DNA from: Topomyia yanbarensis
Taxonomy: Eukaryota; Arthropoda; Insecta; Diptera; Culicidae
Length of the DNA: 64,000 bases
Direction: 5' to 3'
Assembly (NCBI RefSeq): GCF_030247195.1
Contig: NC_080670.1
Span: 34,024,497-34,088,496, forward strand
The notes beneath the pieces are model-generated. The model was not told the DNA's origin. It saw nothing but the letters and a program-made list of their open reading frames with translations, and searched no databases. The position numbers were made by a program, and so were the translations under genes. Position 1 is the first letter of the stretch; each line of letters starts with the position of its first letter. This document shows, piece by piece, positions 1-10,018 of this stretch.

Positions 1-239
1 TTTTATTGCTCGATTACATATACATTCAAAAGTGTATGTATGAACTTTCAGCAGCGCTTTGTTCTATATCCAGTGCACAAACAGTATTGCATCGTTACCT
101 CCGACTGCGCAGTGAAATGAATCCGCCAATGGAAACGAAAGTGCCAGTGCTACGGGATAACACAAGTTCGATCGACTTTAATAAAACTCGTGTTAGACGT
201 GTTACAGTTCAGGAGGTTTAACAACTAGTTAAAATTAAA

Positions 240-1030
240 ATGGAGCTTTACCTTGCGGAAGTTAGGTACACCACGTCAAAAAATGTGTTTTGATTACGTT
301 TAGAAATTTACCACAGGCAGAAAACTTCATTGCAAAGAACAACATGCAACACGAGGTCGAATTTAATAACATCAGAATCAAGATCCACGTGTATATGGAA
401 AAGGATATGGTGGACATTACGAATGACACTTGGAATTTTTTTTGACCGGTATTCCCAACGGCGCTCGTATTGCAAGGATGCGAGTAGGTAAACCAATACC
501 TTCTTACATGACTATCGGATGCCAATCACCAAAGAATGGCGTAACCTCTAAGCAAACAACGCTAATCATATCTCGTTCCTACCCCTACCTGCCAATTCTG
601 TAATTAGACAGTCCGCTACGGAAAAGCATGCGCCGAAGCAACTAGTTAAAACTACTACAGCCAACTCTAACAAGCAGCCACCGACACTTACAGACCACAA
701 ACAAGGACCTAGTTAACCAATAAAGAAGGGACAACGACCACGACAACCGCTTCCAAACAAACAACTATCATCACCGATAAAGAAGTAAATACCGATGAAG
801 CCGGATTTCCAACAGCAACAGAAAGAAAGAAACAAACGAGAACCTTTGAACGTGAACAGCAAGAAGGCAGTACCGATGATGACATGGAAGTGAATAATAA
901 CGCGAGAGAAGACAGACTGAATGACCCCCAAGCTGCGACGGATTTGGCAACTAATACTTCACCGCCAAGAAAAAGAATCTCAACACGCAGCAGCAAACGG
1001 CGTCAACAATATCTGGCAGACAGACGCTCT
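240..1030 (+). pseudogene. Degenerate ORF1 (gag-like) of a non-LTR retrotransposon
   Basis: Several frames must be joined to follow this remnant. A segment near 290-500 aligns by eye with the relics at 13430-13557 and 15477-15660: a 'VYIEND'-like stretch, then 'PNG' and an 'IPSY' motif. Around 578-630 comes a zinc-knuckle-like run (PTCQFCN, an in-frame stop, then YGKAC). A lysine/arginine-rich tail ends at the TAG near 1028-1030 (PPRKRISTRSSKRR). ORF1 proteins of LINEs bind element RNA. This copy carries stops and frameshifts and cannot be functional. The exact LINE clade is not established. Confidence 0.55.
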
Positions 1031-2101
1031 TAGTATTTTTTAGAATTACTTAATGTAAAAACTTAAAAGATCTACAGCCCAGTTGTGCTAACGCATTGAA
1101 CCGTGTTAAATAAATCCAAAGAATTATTTTTTTTAAATGACTTGAACCGCTGAACCGATTTTTATTGTTAATAGCTCAAATGAATGGTTTGTGTGTAGTT
1201 TTGAGAAAACATAGAAAACTTTCAAACATGTTTGATTTTGTATGAAGAAATGGCGTAATGATTGGTTTTTCTTGATTTGCACTTAGATGGACATTAGAAT
1301 ACCCACATTTCTATCTTTTAAGTTGAAAGATTATCCATAACATACCAAAAAATTAAACTAACGGCGCCAGACGTTTTGGAGATACAATATTTTTTAAATA
1401 ATAACAATCATTACGCCTCTATATGTATATACACACCACGGAGACGATGAAGACGCATGGTAGTTCACAATACGTCTTCATCGAGTCACAGAAACGGTGC
1501 CTGTCCTTGTTTGACCCTATCGGCCGTATTCGACAGTGGTTTCAGCCACATGGGTTAGCATATTTGACAGTTAATCCAGTGAATAGATAGGGGTTAGGTT
1601 GGTTGAATTAATGGTATGGGATGTGACCCTATTGATTCAATTTGATAAAATATTTTTTATTATGCATACAAAAACAAAAACAATTTCGACTAAACATTTT
1701 TTGCATCAGCAGCATCGGATAAGACCCAACATAGTGTACGGCTTAATAAATGCTACATTGAAACTAACAAAATGCTCTCTTGTTTTTTTATTCCAGCTCG
1801 CAGTAACGAAAATAAACAACTACTTATTACTTCCGCCGGAAAGGATATTATAGTGTGAAAAACGAGCTCTAAAATGCACCACACTTCACGGGATCGGTTG
1901 TGCAATAAAAAATATACTCGCGCTGTAGTCCACACGTTTTATAACAATTGTTTCCTGGGCTCGTCTATCATTTTTTGCGATATTGGATACTACAAGTGCT
2001 GGTTGTGTTTCGTGTTTTCTACCCCGAAGGTTAGTGATCCGACAAGAATCAGTTAACGCTAGGCAACGCATCCTCTCACAACGGGTCGAGCTTCAGCCTA
2101 G
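1031..2101. other. AT-rich intergenic DNA, no gene seen
   Basis: I see no coding signal here. The only clear structure is a short hairpin with 10-bp arms, gatgaagacg at 1446-1455 and its complement at 1473-1482. Confidence 0.5.
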
Positions 2102-2246
2102 ATCAGTCCGAAGGAATACAGAAAAAAAAGTTATTTAACCTGTTGCGATAATTTATGGCCATTTGCTGTGACAGGCACAAGTGATTTGTGGTTTGTGTAT
2201 TATTGTTCCTCTTTCCGTGAAACCTTGCAAGCGGTGTTAAAACAAC

Positions 2247-2440
2247 ATGAGTGAAACCGTAGAGCTGGAACGGCTGATCAACTGCACCCATGCGACGCTT
2301 CAGCGGTTCCCATGGTCTTCCGCAATCAACACGACTATGATTGGGGAGCTGAACCGGACAGAGATTTTGGATGTACTGGGCGAGATGATAATGCGGGGGC
2401 GAAGCCAGGTGCCCGTAGGAGGTGATTCGGTTACGCTGAG
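2247..2440 (+). CDS. Probable first coding exon of an unidentified gene
   Basis: An ATG in good insect context (acaacATG) opens 64 codons beginning MSETVELERLINC. The codons are richer in G+C than the flanks, as expected for real coding DNA in this AT-rich region. The frame runs into a plausible donor, GAG|GTATTT, at 2440/2441 and meets a stop soon after at 2451-2453, so an intron is likely. An initiator-like TCAGTC lies near 2104, about 140 bp upstream. I do not recognise the protein: no signal peptide, membrane segment or named motif is visible. No continuation exon was identified in the next 19 kb, which would not be unusual given the intron sizes here. It could instead be a retained fragment of a pseudogene. 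Confidence 0.4.
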
Positions 2441-2980
2441 GTATTTATGCTGACATTGTTTTGTGTATGTTTGTCACCTAGTGTTACTCGGTCTACAATT
2501 GATGGGATGCACACACTGAAAAAATCCAAACTAAAATGCTAATGTTATTATGCGCACACATACCTTCTATGTGTCAACTTTATAAACTATGTATTGAGTT
2601 CTTGTCGGCCAGTCTCACGAACACTAGGGCAGCTTACTGGTTGAAAATAATCCCATTTACTTTTGCCGTCTTTGTTTACTATTTTCCACCAGCTGGTGAA
2701 GTAGTATTTGTGCCATGTAACGTGTACGTACATAAGCCGTAGAAAAGTCTATGCGCACACATAAGTTATATGTGCATATTGTTATAAAATCGGGTTTTAT
2801 GTGCCTTATAGTTATGAAATGTGAATGTAAGATTATTAAGTCTTATAAATACACACATTATGTTTATTGCAAATATTGTCTATCTGCCTTCGCTAATTGC
2901 AAAAATCTATGTGTAAAATCAATAGGCATAATGTTAAAAAAATTTTGAGTGCATGATTTGGTATCTACATGTTTGCTTCG
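2441..2980. other. AT-rich non-coding DNA
   Basis: If the preceding exon is real, this is the start of its first intron. No conserved coding frame, terminal repeat or RNA gene was seen. Confidence 0.4.
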
Positions 2981-2988
2981 CTCATGAG

Positions 2989-4342
2989 CAGGGATGCCAA
3001 AGGTACCGGTAAACTACATTTTTTCGGTACATTTACATTTGCACAATCCGTACAGCCCGCTACAGCGACGCATCACTACAGCTCTCGCGTGTTTTTTGAA
3101 AAGGGCCAATAAGCATGCTGTCAAAATTCACTTTGAGGGGAAATTCCGGACAAACCATTAGCCGCAAACTATAAATCTTAGCAGTAGACGAAAGAGAAAA
3201 CTTTTTTCTTCCATACAATATTAACATCCGTTCTCGGAGAGTTACGGTTTGGCCGCAATTTTCTCTCAAAGTGAATTTTGACAGCATGCTTATTGGCCGT
3301 TTACAAAAAACACGCGTGAGCTCTTGCCAGAACGGTAGCCAAACTAGTACATTTTCCCGTACAGCAGTAGAATACATTTTTGTTTTGCTGCTGTACTCCG
3401 ACTGCTCGGTGAGAGTGTAGCGTAGTAAAGTTTGTTCTCTCGCTTTGTACACTTTTCTCTGCATAGTCAAAGGGAGAAATGTGTTAATGCCGGTCGTGGC
3501 ATAAACGAACCGCTTTCGTGTCGTCGTTTGTGATTGAAAATATTGAATAGATTAAAAATATTAAAAAGTGTAAAATAAGAAAAGAGAAGCTGTACCGCTC
3601 GCGTCTGGAGGCTGTACTGGGCAAGGATACAAAATGCCTACCTTTTCTGCGGCTGTAATTTTTCTGCCTACATTCTCATTTTTCTTTCAACGCAGCTGTC
3701 GCTAGCTAATGCAGGACGCCCAGCGCTGTACGGCAGTCTGTAAGCAAAGCAGTAACATGACAAAAAATACTGCCCCCAGTACAGCCACCAGACGCGAGTG
3801 GTACAGCTTCTCTTTCCTTATTTTACACTTTAATATTTTTAATCTATTCAATATTTTTAATCACAAACGACGACAATGAATGCGGTTCGTTTACGCCACG
3901 ACCGGCATTAACGCTTTCGTGTGCAGGCCTCTCCCTTTGACTATGCAGAGAAAAGTGTACAAAGCGAGAGAACTAACTTTACTACGCCACACTCTCACTG
4001 AGCAGTCGGAGTACAGCAGCAAAACAAAAATGTATTCTACTGCTGTACGGGAAAATGTACTCGGTTTGGCTACCGTTCTGGCAAGAGCTGTAGTGATGCG
4101 TCGCTGTAGCGGGCTGTACGGATTGTGCAAATGTAAATATACCGACAAAAATGTAGTTTAGCGGTACCTTTGGTATCCCTGGTACTGGGGGCAGTATTTT
4201 TTGTCATGTTACTGTTTTGCTTACAGACTGCCGTACAGCGCTGGGCGTCCTGTAATAGCGAACGACAGTAGCGCCGAAATAGAAATGAGAATGTAGGCAG
4301 AAAAATTACAGCCGCAGAAAAGGTAGGCATTTTGCATCCATG
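2989..4342. mobile_element. hAT-like foldback element with long inverted arms
   Basis: Ends are CAGGGATGCC at left and, read inward on the other strand, CATGGATGCA at right. They are flanked by an 8-bp direct repeat ctcatgag (2981-2988 and 4343-4350), as expected for the hAT superfamily. Inside, two blocks each occur twice in opposite orientation, in the order A-B-A'-B'. A is about 2989-3615, B about 3625-3780, A' about 3781-4183 and B' about 4186-4342. The reading frames within are shadows of the arms. No transposase is visible, so the element is non-autonomous. An inner MITE sits in the left arm at 3086-3318. Confidence 0.8.
3086..3318. mobile_element. MITE nested in the foldback element
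   Basis: This 233-bp insertion has nearly perfect inverted ends (CGCGTGTTTTTT at left, aaaaaacacgcg at right, extending inward through aataagcatgctgtcaaaat). The other arm of the host element, at about 4072-4100, keeps the unoccupied site. That shows that agctct was duplicated (3080-3085 and 3319-3324), or agct if the ends are taken one step longer. A related fragment lies at 33625-33720. Confidence 0.8.
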
Positions 4343-4492
4343 CTCATGAGTACTAATATTATAACAAAAATGATCTCAAAAAGATGAAATGCGAGTTCCC
4401 CAATTATCGCCATACCATTTAGGCTAATGCGTTGAAGAAAGATGGTAGACACTGCTCTAACCATCGGCTTCAAGTGTGTAGGCTGTTAATTA

Positions 4493-5254
4493 GTCTGTGC
4501 ACGCTGACGAAGTCGACACAAATAAATTTTTACTGTGAGTCGTGTTTACAAAAATTGCTTCACAGTTAGATGGCAGTGTCGGTAAACAAGGCTCACAGTA
4601 AAAGCACAGAGAACAGACGTCCATCTTCAGCATTCAACTTGTGTAAAATCTCCAACGGTTTCGAATGTAGTTGGGATATCCAAACCAGGTGCGCTACTGT
4701 CGTTAAGTTTTTTGTGGCTGAGTTCGACAGAATTGACAGCGGTTATTCCTCTACCCAGTCAAACTAATCCGGAACGGGTGCGGACTTCCAGCAAGAATTC
4801 CAGCTCAAATGCATGAACCGATAGAGTCGGAATCGGTTGTTTTCTTTGAGCAAGACTCCATACTGAATCCATTCAGGATTTCGAACCGGTTCCGGAATGG
4901 AATTGTCGGATAGTTGGGATAGGTTGGTGTGGCGGCGCTAGTGTTTATCGTATATTAATTTAAATGTTTACACACGTTTTTTAAATATTTTTGTTCGATC
5001 ATGGTTGTCTGTTCTCTGTGGTAAAAGTAATTATTCCATATCAATCTTTGAATAGGGCTAATAAGATTTGTAAACAAACTTTTGTTTTGCTGATTGTTTC
5101 TACAAAGGTTAAAGATGTTCATTCATGTGTATTTTTCATGACATTCAACTCGACAGCGGAATAATGTGTGAAACGAGCTTGCTTTCAAAAATTTATTTAG
5201 CCCTTTTGAAGAATGAATATTGTATTTATGTCGACTTCGTCTGCATGCGCAGCC
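4493..5254. mobile_element. TA-flanked terminal-inverted-repeat element
   Basis: The left end GTCTGTGCACGCTGACGAAG and the complement of the right end GGCTGCGCATGCAGACGAAG match at about 16 of 20 bases and continue into GTCGACA(C/T)AAAT. TA sits on both sides (4491-4492 and 5255-5256), which suggests the Tc1/mariner superfamily. No transposase frame survives. A secondary hairpin lies at 4527-4603, with 22-bp imperfect arms. Confidence 0.6.
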
Positions 5255-5256
5255 TA

Positions 5257-6375
5257 ATAGAAATAGGGCAAAAATAGGCTCAGGGTTGGGTTGATATTAT
5301 GTTCGGTGTATCATTTCCAACCTACTGAAGACAGCTGATTTGTTATGATATTTAACTAGGAGAAGATATCGCGAGCTAATTTGCTCCAGTCCTAACCTCA
5401 ATATTGAACCAGCTCTTCATAGGTCAATTTGTCAATCACTTGCTTCCATAATATTTACAAAAGGGTTAAGTAACACTGCTGCTAGATCCATTCTGGATAT
5501 GTTTCATACACATCAACATTTCATGCAAAAGGAATAAAAAGTTTTAAATGACGATATAGCTACGTATATTGTTAAAAGATACACAAATAAAATTTAATTT
5601 TACTTTAGAATGCAGCTAGATTTGTGAAATCTTTGTTTGTGTGCAATCTTCGATGTACTTTTTGGAAATTGTGAAAAGAAATCTGGGAATGATGGTCGAC
5701 AGCGCTTAGCAGAGAAAATTAAGAGAAAGAATCAAAGGGCTTAGCAGAGAAAATTAAGAGAAAGAATCCTGTTGTCATCTCTTCTGTTAGATATTTAATT
5801 ACGCTACAAAAGAAGAAATGGAATCTACTTCTAAAGTGAACTAGTAAAGGTTGTAGGTCTGGTCAAATATAATACAAAATCACGTTTGATCAATTTAATA
5901 TACTCTCAAAATCTTGATTTATGGTAAGAAAACATTTTTTTGGGCTTTCGGCACCGAAAATGTAGCGATGGTGTCATTTTTCAACCTATTTTCAATCCTT
6001 TAGCTATTCAGAAAAGAAAAGACTTTTTGAACGGTATGCTATGTTCTGTTCTTTAAAAAAAATATACGGTTTACAATAATTATATGAGAATTATCATCAT
6101 TTTGGTTTTTTTTCTTGAAAAATATAAAAATTGCTCAACATGTTTATAAAGAAATCAAAAGTATGTGTGTTAACTTTGAAAAGGAAATTGGGAAAAGTGC
6201 TATCCTAAATATATTTGAATAACTCAAAACAACTTTAAAGGCGAATCCGCATAAATAGTACAATCTATAAATAAGTGTGATTCTGTTGTTCCAGCATTCG
6301 TCGGTGGCTGAGTTGCAACTCCGATTGTTGGTGATTCAGTTAATGTTCTTGGGTTTGCTCGCAGTTGATGTTGTT
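5257..6375. other. AT-rich DNA with a small tandem duplication
   Basis: No gene was seen. A 30-bp unit (starting gcttagcagag) is directly repeated at 5704-5733 and 5739-5768, a period of 35 bp, with no mismatch. Confidence 0.6.
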
Positions 6376-6379
6376 TCAT

Positions 6380-6790
6380 TAGAGGCTTTCACACATGGTT
6401 TGGCACGTAGGGATCTGTCCTTCATATGTGCGCAGCGTGATTTGAGATTTGCTTCTCACCATTGGATATACCTGGAAAAAAGTTTCTCCAGGTTTCAAAC
6501 TTTCACCGTTACGTTCGCGAATACAAGGGCGGATTGGATAAACGACCACTGTATGGGATCGAAGATTGTTCAAATTTTGCTGCTGAGTTTCAATCATTTT
6601 TAAATAAACGATCGATACCGCATCAATGAAAGTAACGGTGCATTATTTTCCACACTGGCTTGGGACAACTGTTATTTTTCGATAGCTTTGCTGGTGCGGT
6701 ACATATAGACGGCAGACTGTATGTAGAAGCGTTCGTTTGATTCACTTCACTGTTAACAAGCAGCGCTATTGTAGCTTCCGATCCGATTGA
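6380..6790 (-). pseudogene. Degenerate LINE ORF1 (gag-like) remnant, minus strand
   Basis: On the minus strand the frame ending near 6380 reads TYEGQIPTCQTMC. This resembles the zinc-knuckle approach in the ORF1 relics at 240-1030 (PTCQFC) and near 15730 (THEGQTPTSGQPC). Another frame reads ETWRNFFPGISNG, matching DTWKNFFPGTPNG of the 15500 relic. The region is broken by stops and frame changes. The assignment rests on these short shared motifs only. Confidence 0.45.
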
Positions 6791-7938
6791 GATGGAAAAG
6801 TAGACTGATTAGGAACTGGTATTGATCTTAAAGGGGTTCCATAATAACCAGCTCGAGAGAGCGCTCAATAAGGTTATTCCACGACAGTTATTGTTGTTTC
6901 GCCATTTTCCTTTTTATGAAATGGATTTCCAGTAAAACGAAAAACTGCCACTTGCCAAAACTTCGATGTGTCTTCTTAGAGGTTACACTAAAGAGAGACA
7001 CTTAAAGGAAATTAGAGGCACTAAAGGAATTTTTTCGGATCATTGTTTCATCGACATTGATAGCGGCCAGAGTTTGGTCCACAACTGGAATCGGTTCGAT
7101 TTCCAAATGTTGTTGCAAACAGACTACAGCTCATTCTCTTTTCAAAAAAGTAAGTTGGAAAAAGAAATAACGAGGTACTATCGAGAGATTAAAAAATGCA
7201 TCGGATTGAGAGATTCGAGTGTATTAAGTTTTGTTTGTCGTACTCTGGAGCAGAGTGAATAAAGCGAAAATTCAATAATTAGAAAACGGGTGTTCAATAA
7301 AAAATGAGAATGATTTCAATACCTTTCTGTAATTAAAGAAAAGAGCGTGAATGCAATTCTCTCCAAGAGAATTGCTCTCTGGACTCCTTATAGATGGAAG
7401 ACATGTTTCTTTTCACTCGGGAGCTGTCACTTCAATCGAAGATGGCGTCGAAACAGCGAGTACTCCGCGAGCGTGTTGTGCGGTTTTACGAAACACTTGG
7501 CCATCGTGGAAAAAAGTTTACGGTAAACCACTTTCGAAACGAAAACGTGCCCGTGAGTACAGTTTACCAGATCCTGGCATCCCTGAGCGTGGAGCGGAAA
7601 GCCGGTAGCGGTCGCCGGCAAAGATAATGACAAAGAAGAAGAAGGAAGCGTTGAAAAAGTTGTTCGACAACAAGGACGAAACGAGTTTGTGTGATGCCGG
7701 CTTTGATTCACCGAGCCCTCAAGATGGAGGACATCATCTGTCGGAAGAAGACTCGGTCCCCCGACGACACGGACGAGCAGATAGCGATCGTGAAATCGCA
7801 GTGCCGGTGGATGACGAACAATTACCGCGATACGTTGTTGCTCTCGAACACCCACATTCCAGGAAATGACAGCTACTATTCCAGCGAAAAGTCGGCCACA
7901 CACCCCGAAGTAAAATACAAGTTTAAGCATAAATTTAA

Positions 7939-8055
7939 CCCTTAAAGGCGCAAACCAATTTTTTTCAAATTTCCTGAAAGCTTTAATACGTTACTATGAT
8001 AATTTTGATATGGTTTTCGCAATGTTGTTTTAAAACAACATTGCGCATTTAAGGG
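7939..8055. mobile_element. piggyBac-like MITE at TTAA
   Basis: Ends CCCTTAAAGGCGCAA and ttgcgcatttaaggg are inverted repeats with two mismatches, flanked by TTAA (7935-7938 and 8056-8059). TTAA targets with CCC/GGG ends are the hallmark of piggyBac-type elements. The interior near 8021-8046 is itself a near-perfect palindrome (gcaatgttgtttt / aaaacaacattgc). Removing the MITE and one TTAA restores the surrounding transposase frame. Confidence 0.88.
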
Positions 8056-8507
8056 TTAAAAGAAATGTTATGCTGTACATCGCCATATCGGACAGAGGGA
8101 TTTCAAAACCGTGGTTCAAGCCGAGTGGTCTGGCCATCAATCAACAAGCGTACCAGAAGGAGTGTTTTGAGAAAATTCTTCTGCCGTTCTTAAAGGGGCA
8201 TCATTCAGTTGGGAAGTACGTCTTCTGGCCGGACAAGACGTCTTCCCATTACGCCAAGAAGACGCTGGAGTATCTTGAGCAGAAAAAGATACTGTACGTG
8301 CCGAAAGAAAGAAACCCCACTAACTTGGCCCAGTGCCGTCCCATTGGGGTTTTTTCGGCTCTCTCAGTGCTTTAGTGTATAAAAGTAATTGGCGAGTCAA
8401 GGATACGAAGCAGTTAACCACCAGGATCCGGAATTGTATCCGGAAGAAAGACGTCAGTGTCGTCCAGTGCTCTTATGAGAGCATCGCGACTAAGTTGCGT
8501 CGTACGG

Positions 8508-9241
8508 CCAAAGATAAACTCAAGATTATTAGGTCCCATACAAACCATTAACAAAGTATGGTTCAGCAACCGTGAATCGGTGAACTCAATAATAGTATGC
8601 TTTTGCTGTCCTCTCGTTAATAGGCGTCGATAATTTTTGGAACGCGTCGACAAAATGCTATGGTTACGAATCAACTCAAAGTTGTATACAATCTTGTTAT
8701 GAAAGAAACATTTAATCTTTATGGACAGTAAAATATATTACAGTTATGTTTACTACTAAAAGCCTATTTGGCGCGCGTTTATGGCCGAAAATATTGAAGT
8801 GAACACGACCGTTTCTGTTCGTATCCTTCACTTAATATCGTAATAATTCTAACTAAGAAAATTCACAATTTACCATCGACCTATCGCTACCGACTATCGT
8901 TGCAGAATCGGACGTCAAATATATCAATTGTTGGTTAGCAGACTAATTCACTAATTGAGTTATCAATAGCAAATAGTAATATTGCTTCACATATCAGATA
9001 ATTACCGAACTTTGAAGACCCCGAGATTTGTTTACTTTGCTGCCGAAAATTTCCTTGTTATTTTCTTAATAACTCTTTGTCATAGATACGACGCAAAGAT
9101 CGATGTTATTTCTTTTTCGCAAGGCTTCGCTTTAGTTTATTATTGAGCTGTCACCCTGACGGTGAAGCGGGCTAATCGAGGGGTCGCATTTGGATGGTAC
9201 ATGGGAAACATCGAACCACTCTATCTTGAGTTTATCTTTGG
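8508..9241. mobile_element. 734-bp TIR element with 5-bp target duplication
   Basis: A perfect 19-bp inverted repeat, CCAAAGATAAACTCAAGAT at 8508-8526 and its complement at 9223-9241, is flanked by tacgg at 8503-8507 and 9242-9246. The host transposase reads straight through once the insert and one tacgg are removed. No coding capacity is visible inside. The superfamily is unclear; a 5-bp duplication with CC/GG ends does not fit the common mosquito MITE groups I know. Confidence 0.85.
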
Positions 9242-9409
9242 TACGGCTGACCAGGGCCCCTTCTCTAATATTCATTGACTTTTTTTTTTGAAGAATAAAC
9301 ATTATGTTTTTAATAAAAAATTCTGAATCCGTTGAAGATTTTTTTTTGTTTTTAAACTACATGACTGAAAAAACTCATTTTTATTGAACACCTGTTATCA
9401 GGCTTACAG

Positions 9410-9518
9410 GAGAAAAACCAGGACAAATCAAGCTTTTTCCTAGACTTCCCAGGACACCAGGACAGTCAGTGAAAAACCAGAACATGTCCTGGGAAACCAG
9501 GACGTATGGTCACCCTAG
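9410..9518 (-). mobile_element. Single terminal portion of a hAT-like repeat
   Basis: Read on the minus strand, the right edge begins TAGGGTGACCATACGTCC. It is followed by repeated 'cctgg' blocks such as tcctggtttcccaggaca and tcctggtgtcctgggaag. Elements beginning CAGGGTGACCATACGTCC occur widely in animal genomes. No second end was found, so this is probably a truncated copy. Confidence 0.4.
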
Positions 9519-9787
9519 AAATGAGTGATTATCAGTTATGATGGATTGGAAAAAATATTCTCAAGCCATTTATGGAGATGGAGAATTGTGCGACTTATTC
9601 TTATAGAATGGATGGAAAATGGAGCCTTCCCGCGTGTGAAGATAAAAATTACGATGCCCGGTTAGCTCCATAACTCAGCGAAGAGGCAAGATAAATTACA
9701 GCAACCATCATTCAACTTTTTGTCGAAAAGAAACACCATTTTTTGATATACTGATTGATATTGATCTATAATGGGGAACGTCCAGAG

Positions 9788-10010
9788 AAAAGAGATTATA
9801 AGTACTAGAGGTCGCATGTCGCTGCTAACACTGAAAATTTATCATCTCGCTCTCACATATGCTAGGCCCATTAGTTTGACACCTATTGCCCCAGGTACAC
9901 ACAAGTCAAAGTAATGGGATACAACATGCTAGAGCGAGACCCTATGTTTCAGTCCGTGAGTACATGGAGACAGTAGCGCTTTGCTCTCTCTAGTAGTTAT
10001 AATCTCATTT
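9788..10010. mobile_element. MITE with 8-bp target duplication
   Basis: Imperfect inverted ends (AAAAGAGATTATAAGTACTA at left; complement of right end AAATGAGATTATAACTACTA) are flanked by gtccagag at 9780-9787 and 10011-10018. The 8-bp duplication points to a hAT-type (m8bp) MITE. Confidence 0.7.
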
Positions 10011-10018
10011 GTCCAGAG

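Larger units (their letters stand above)
7442..9278 (+). pseudogene. ITmD37E transposase, broken
   Basis: Cut-and-paste transposase of the Tc1/mariner superfamily. It starts MASKQRVLRERVVRFYETLG (helix-turn-helix region). A frame change at about 7627 leads into KKKKEALKKLF and then IHRALKMEDIICRKKTRSPD. The first catalytic Asp is lost: NYRDTLL runs straight into SNTHIPGND, so the usual short DDE-bearing segment is deleted near 7840. After the MITE at 7939-8055 the protein resumes as VMLYIAISDRGISKPW. The second catalytic Asp is in VFWPDKTSSHYAKK (about 8226-8268). The final Glu region is frameshifted at about 8345 (RPIG then FFGSLSALVY). The C-terminus RRTADQGPFSNIH and its stop at 9276-9278 are split by the MITE at 8508-9241. 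It encodes no active enzyme. Confidence 0.88.
7282..9399 (+). mobile_element. ITmD37E-class Tc1/mariner transposon, inactivated
   Basis: Terminal inverted repeats GGTGTTCAATAAAAAATGAG (7289-7308) and ctcatttttattgaacacc (9374-9392) bound a mariner transposase remnant. The spacing from the second catalytic Asp to the position of the last acidic residue fits DD37E, the mosquito ITmD37E group. Without the two nested MITEs the element would be about 1.27 kb, the usual size for such transposons. A TA duplication is visible only on the left (TTA at 7279-7281). Confidence 0.85.

Noticed and set aside
3060..4330. Frames of 85-136 codons repeated on both strands
   Set aside because: They lie in the arms of the foldback element; the same sequence inverted gives mirrored frames, and no protein family is recognisable.
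6966..7262. 98-codon plus-strand frame before the ITmD37E element
   Set aside because: No motif, start context or splice signals; it may be part of an old repeat, but nothing supports a gene.
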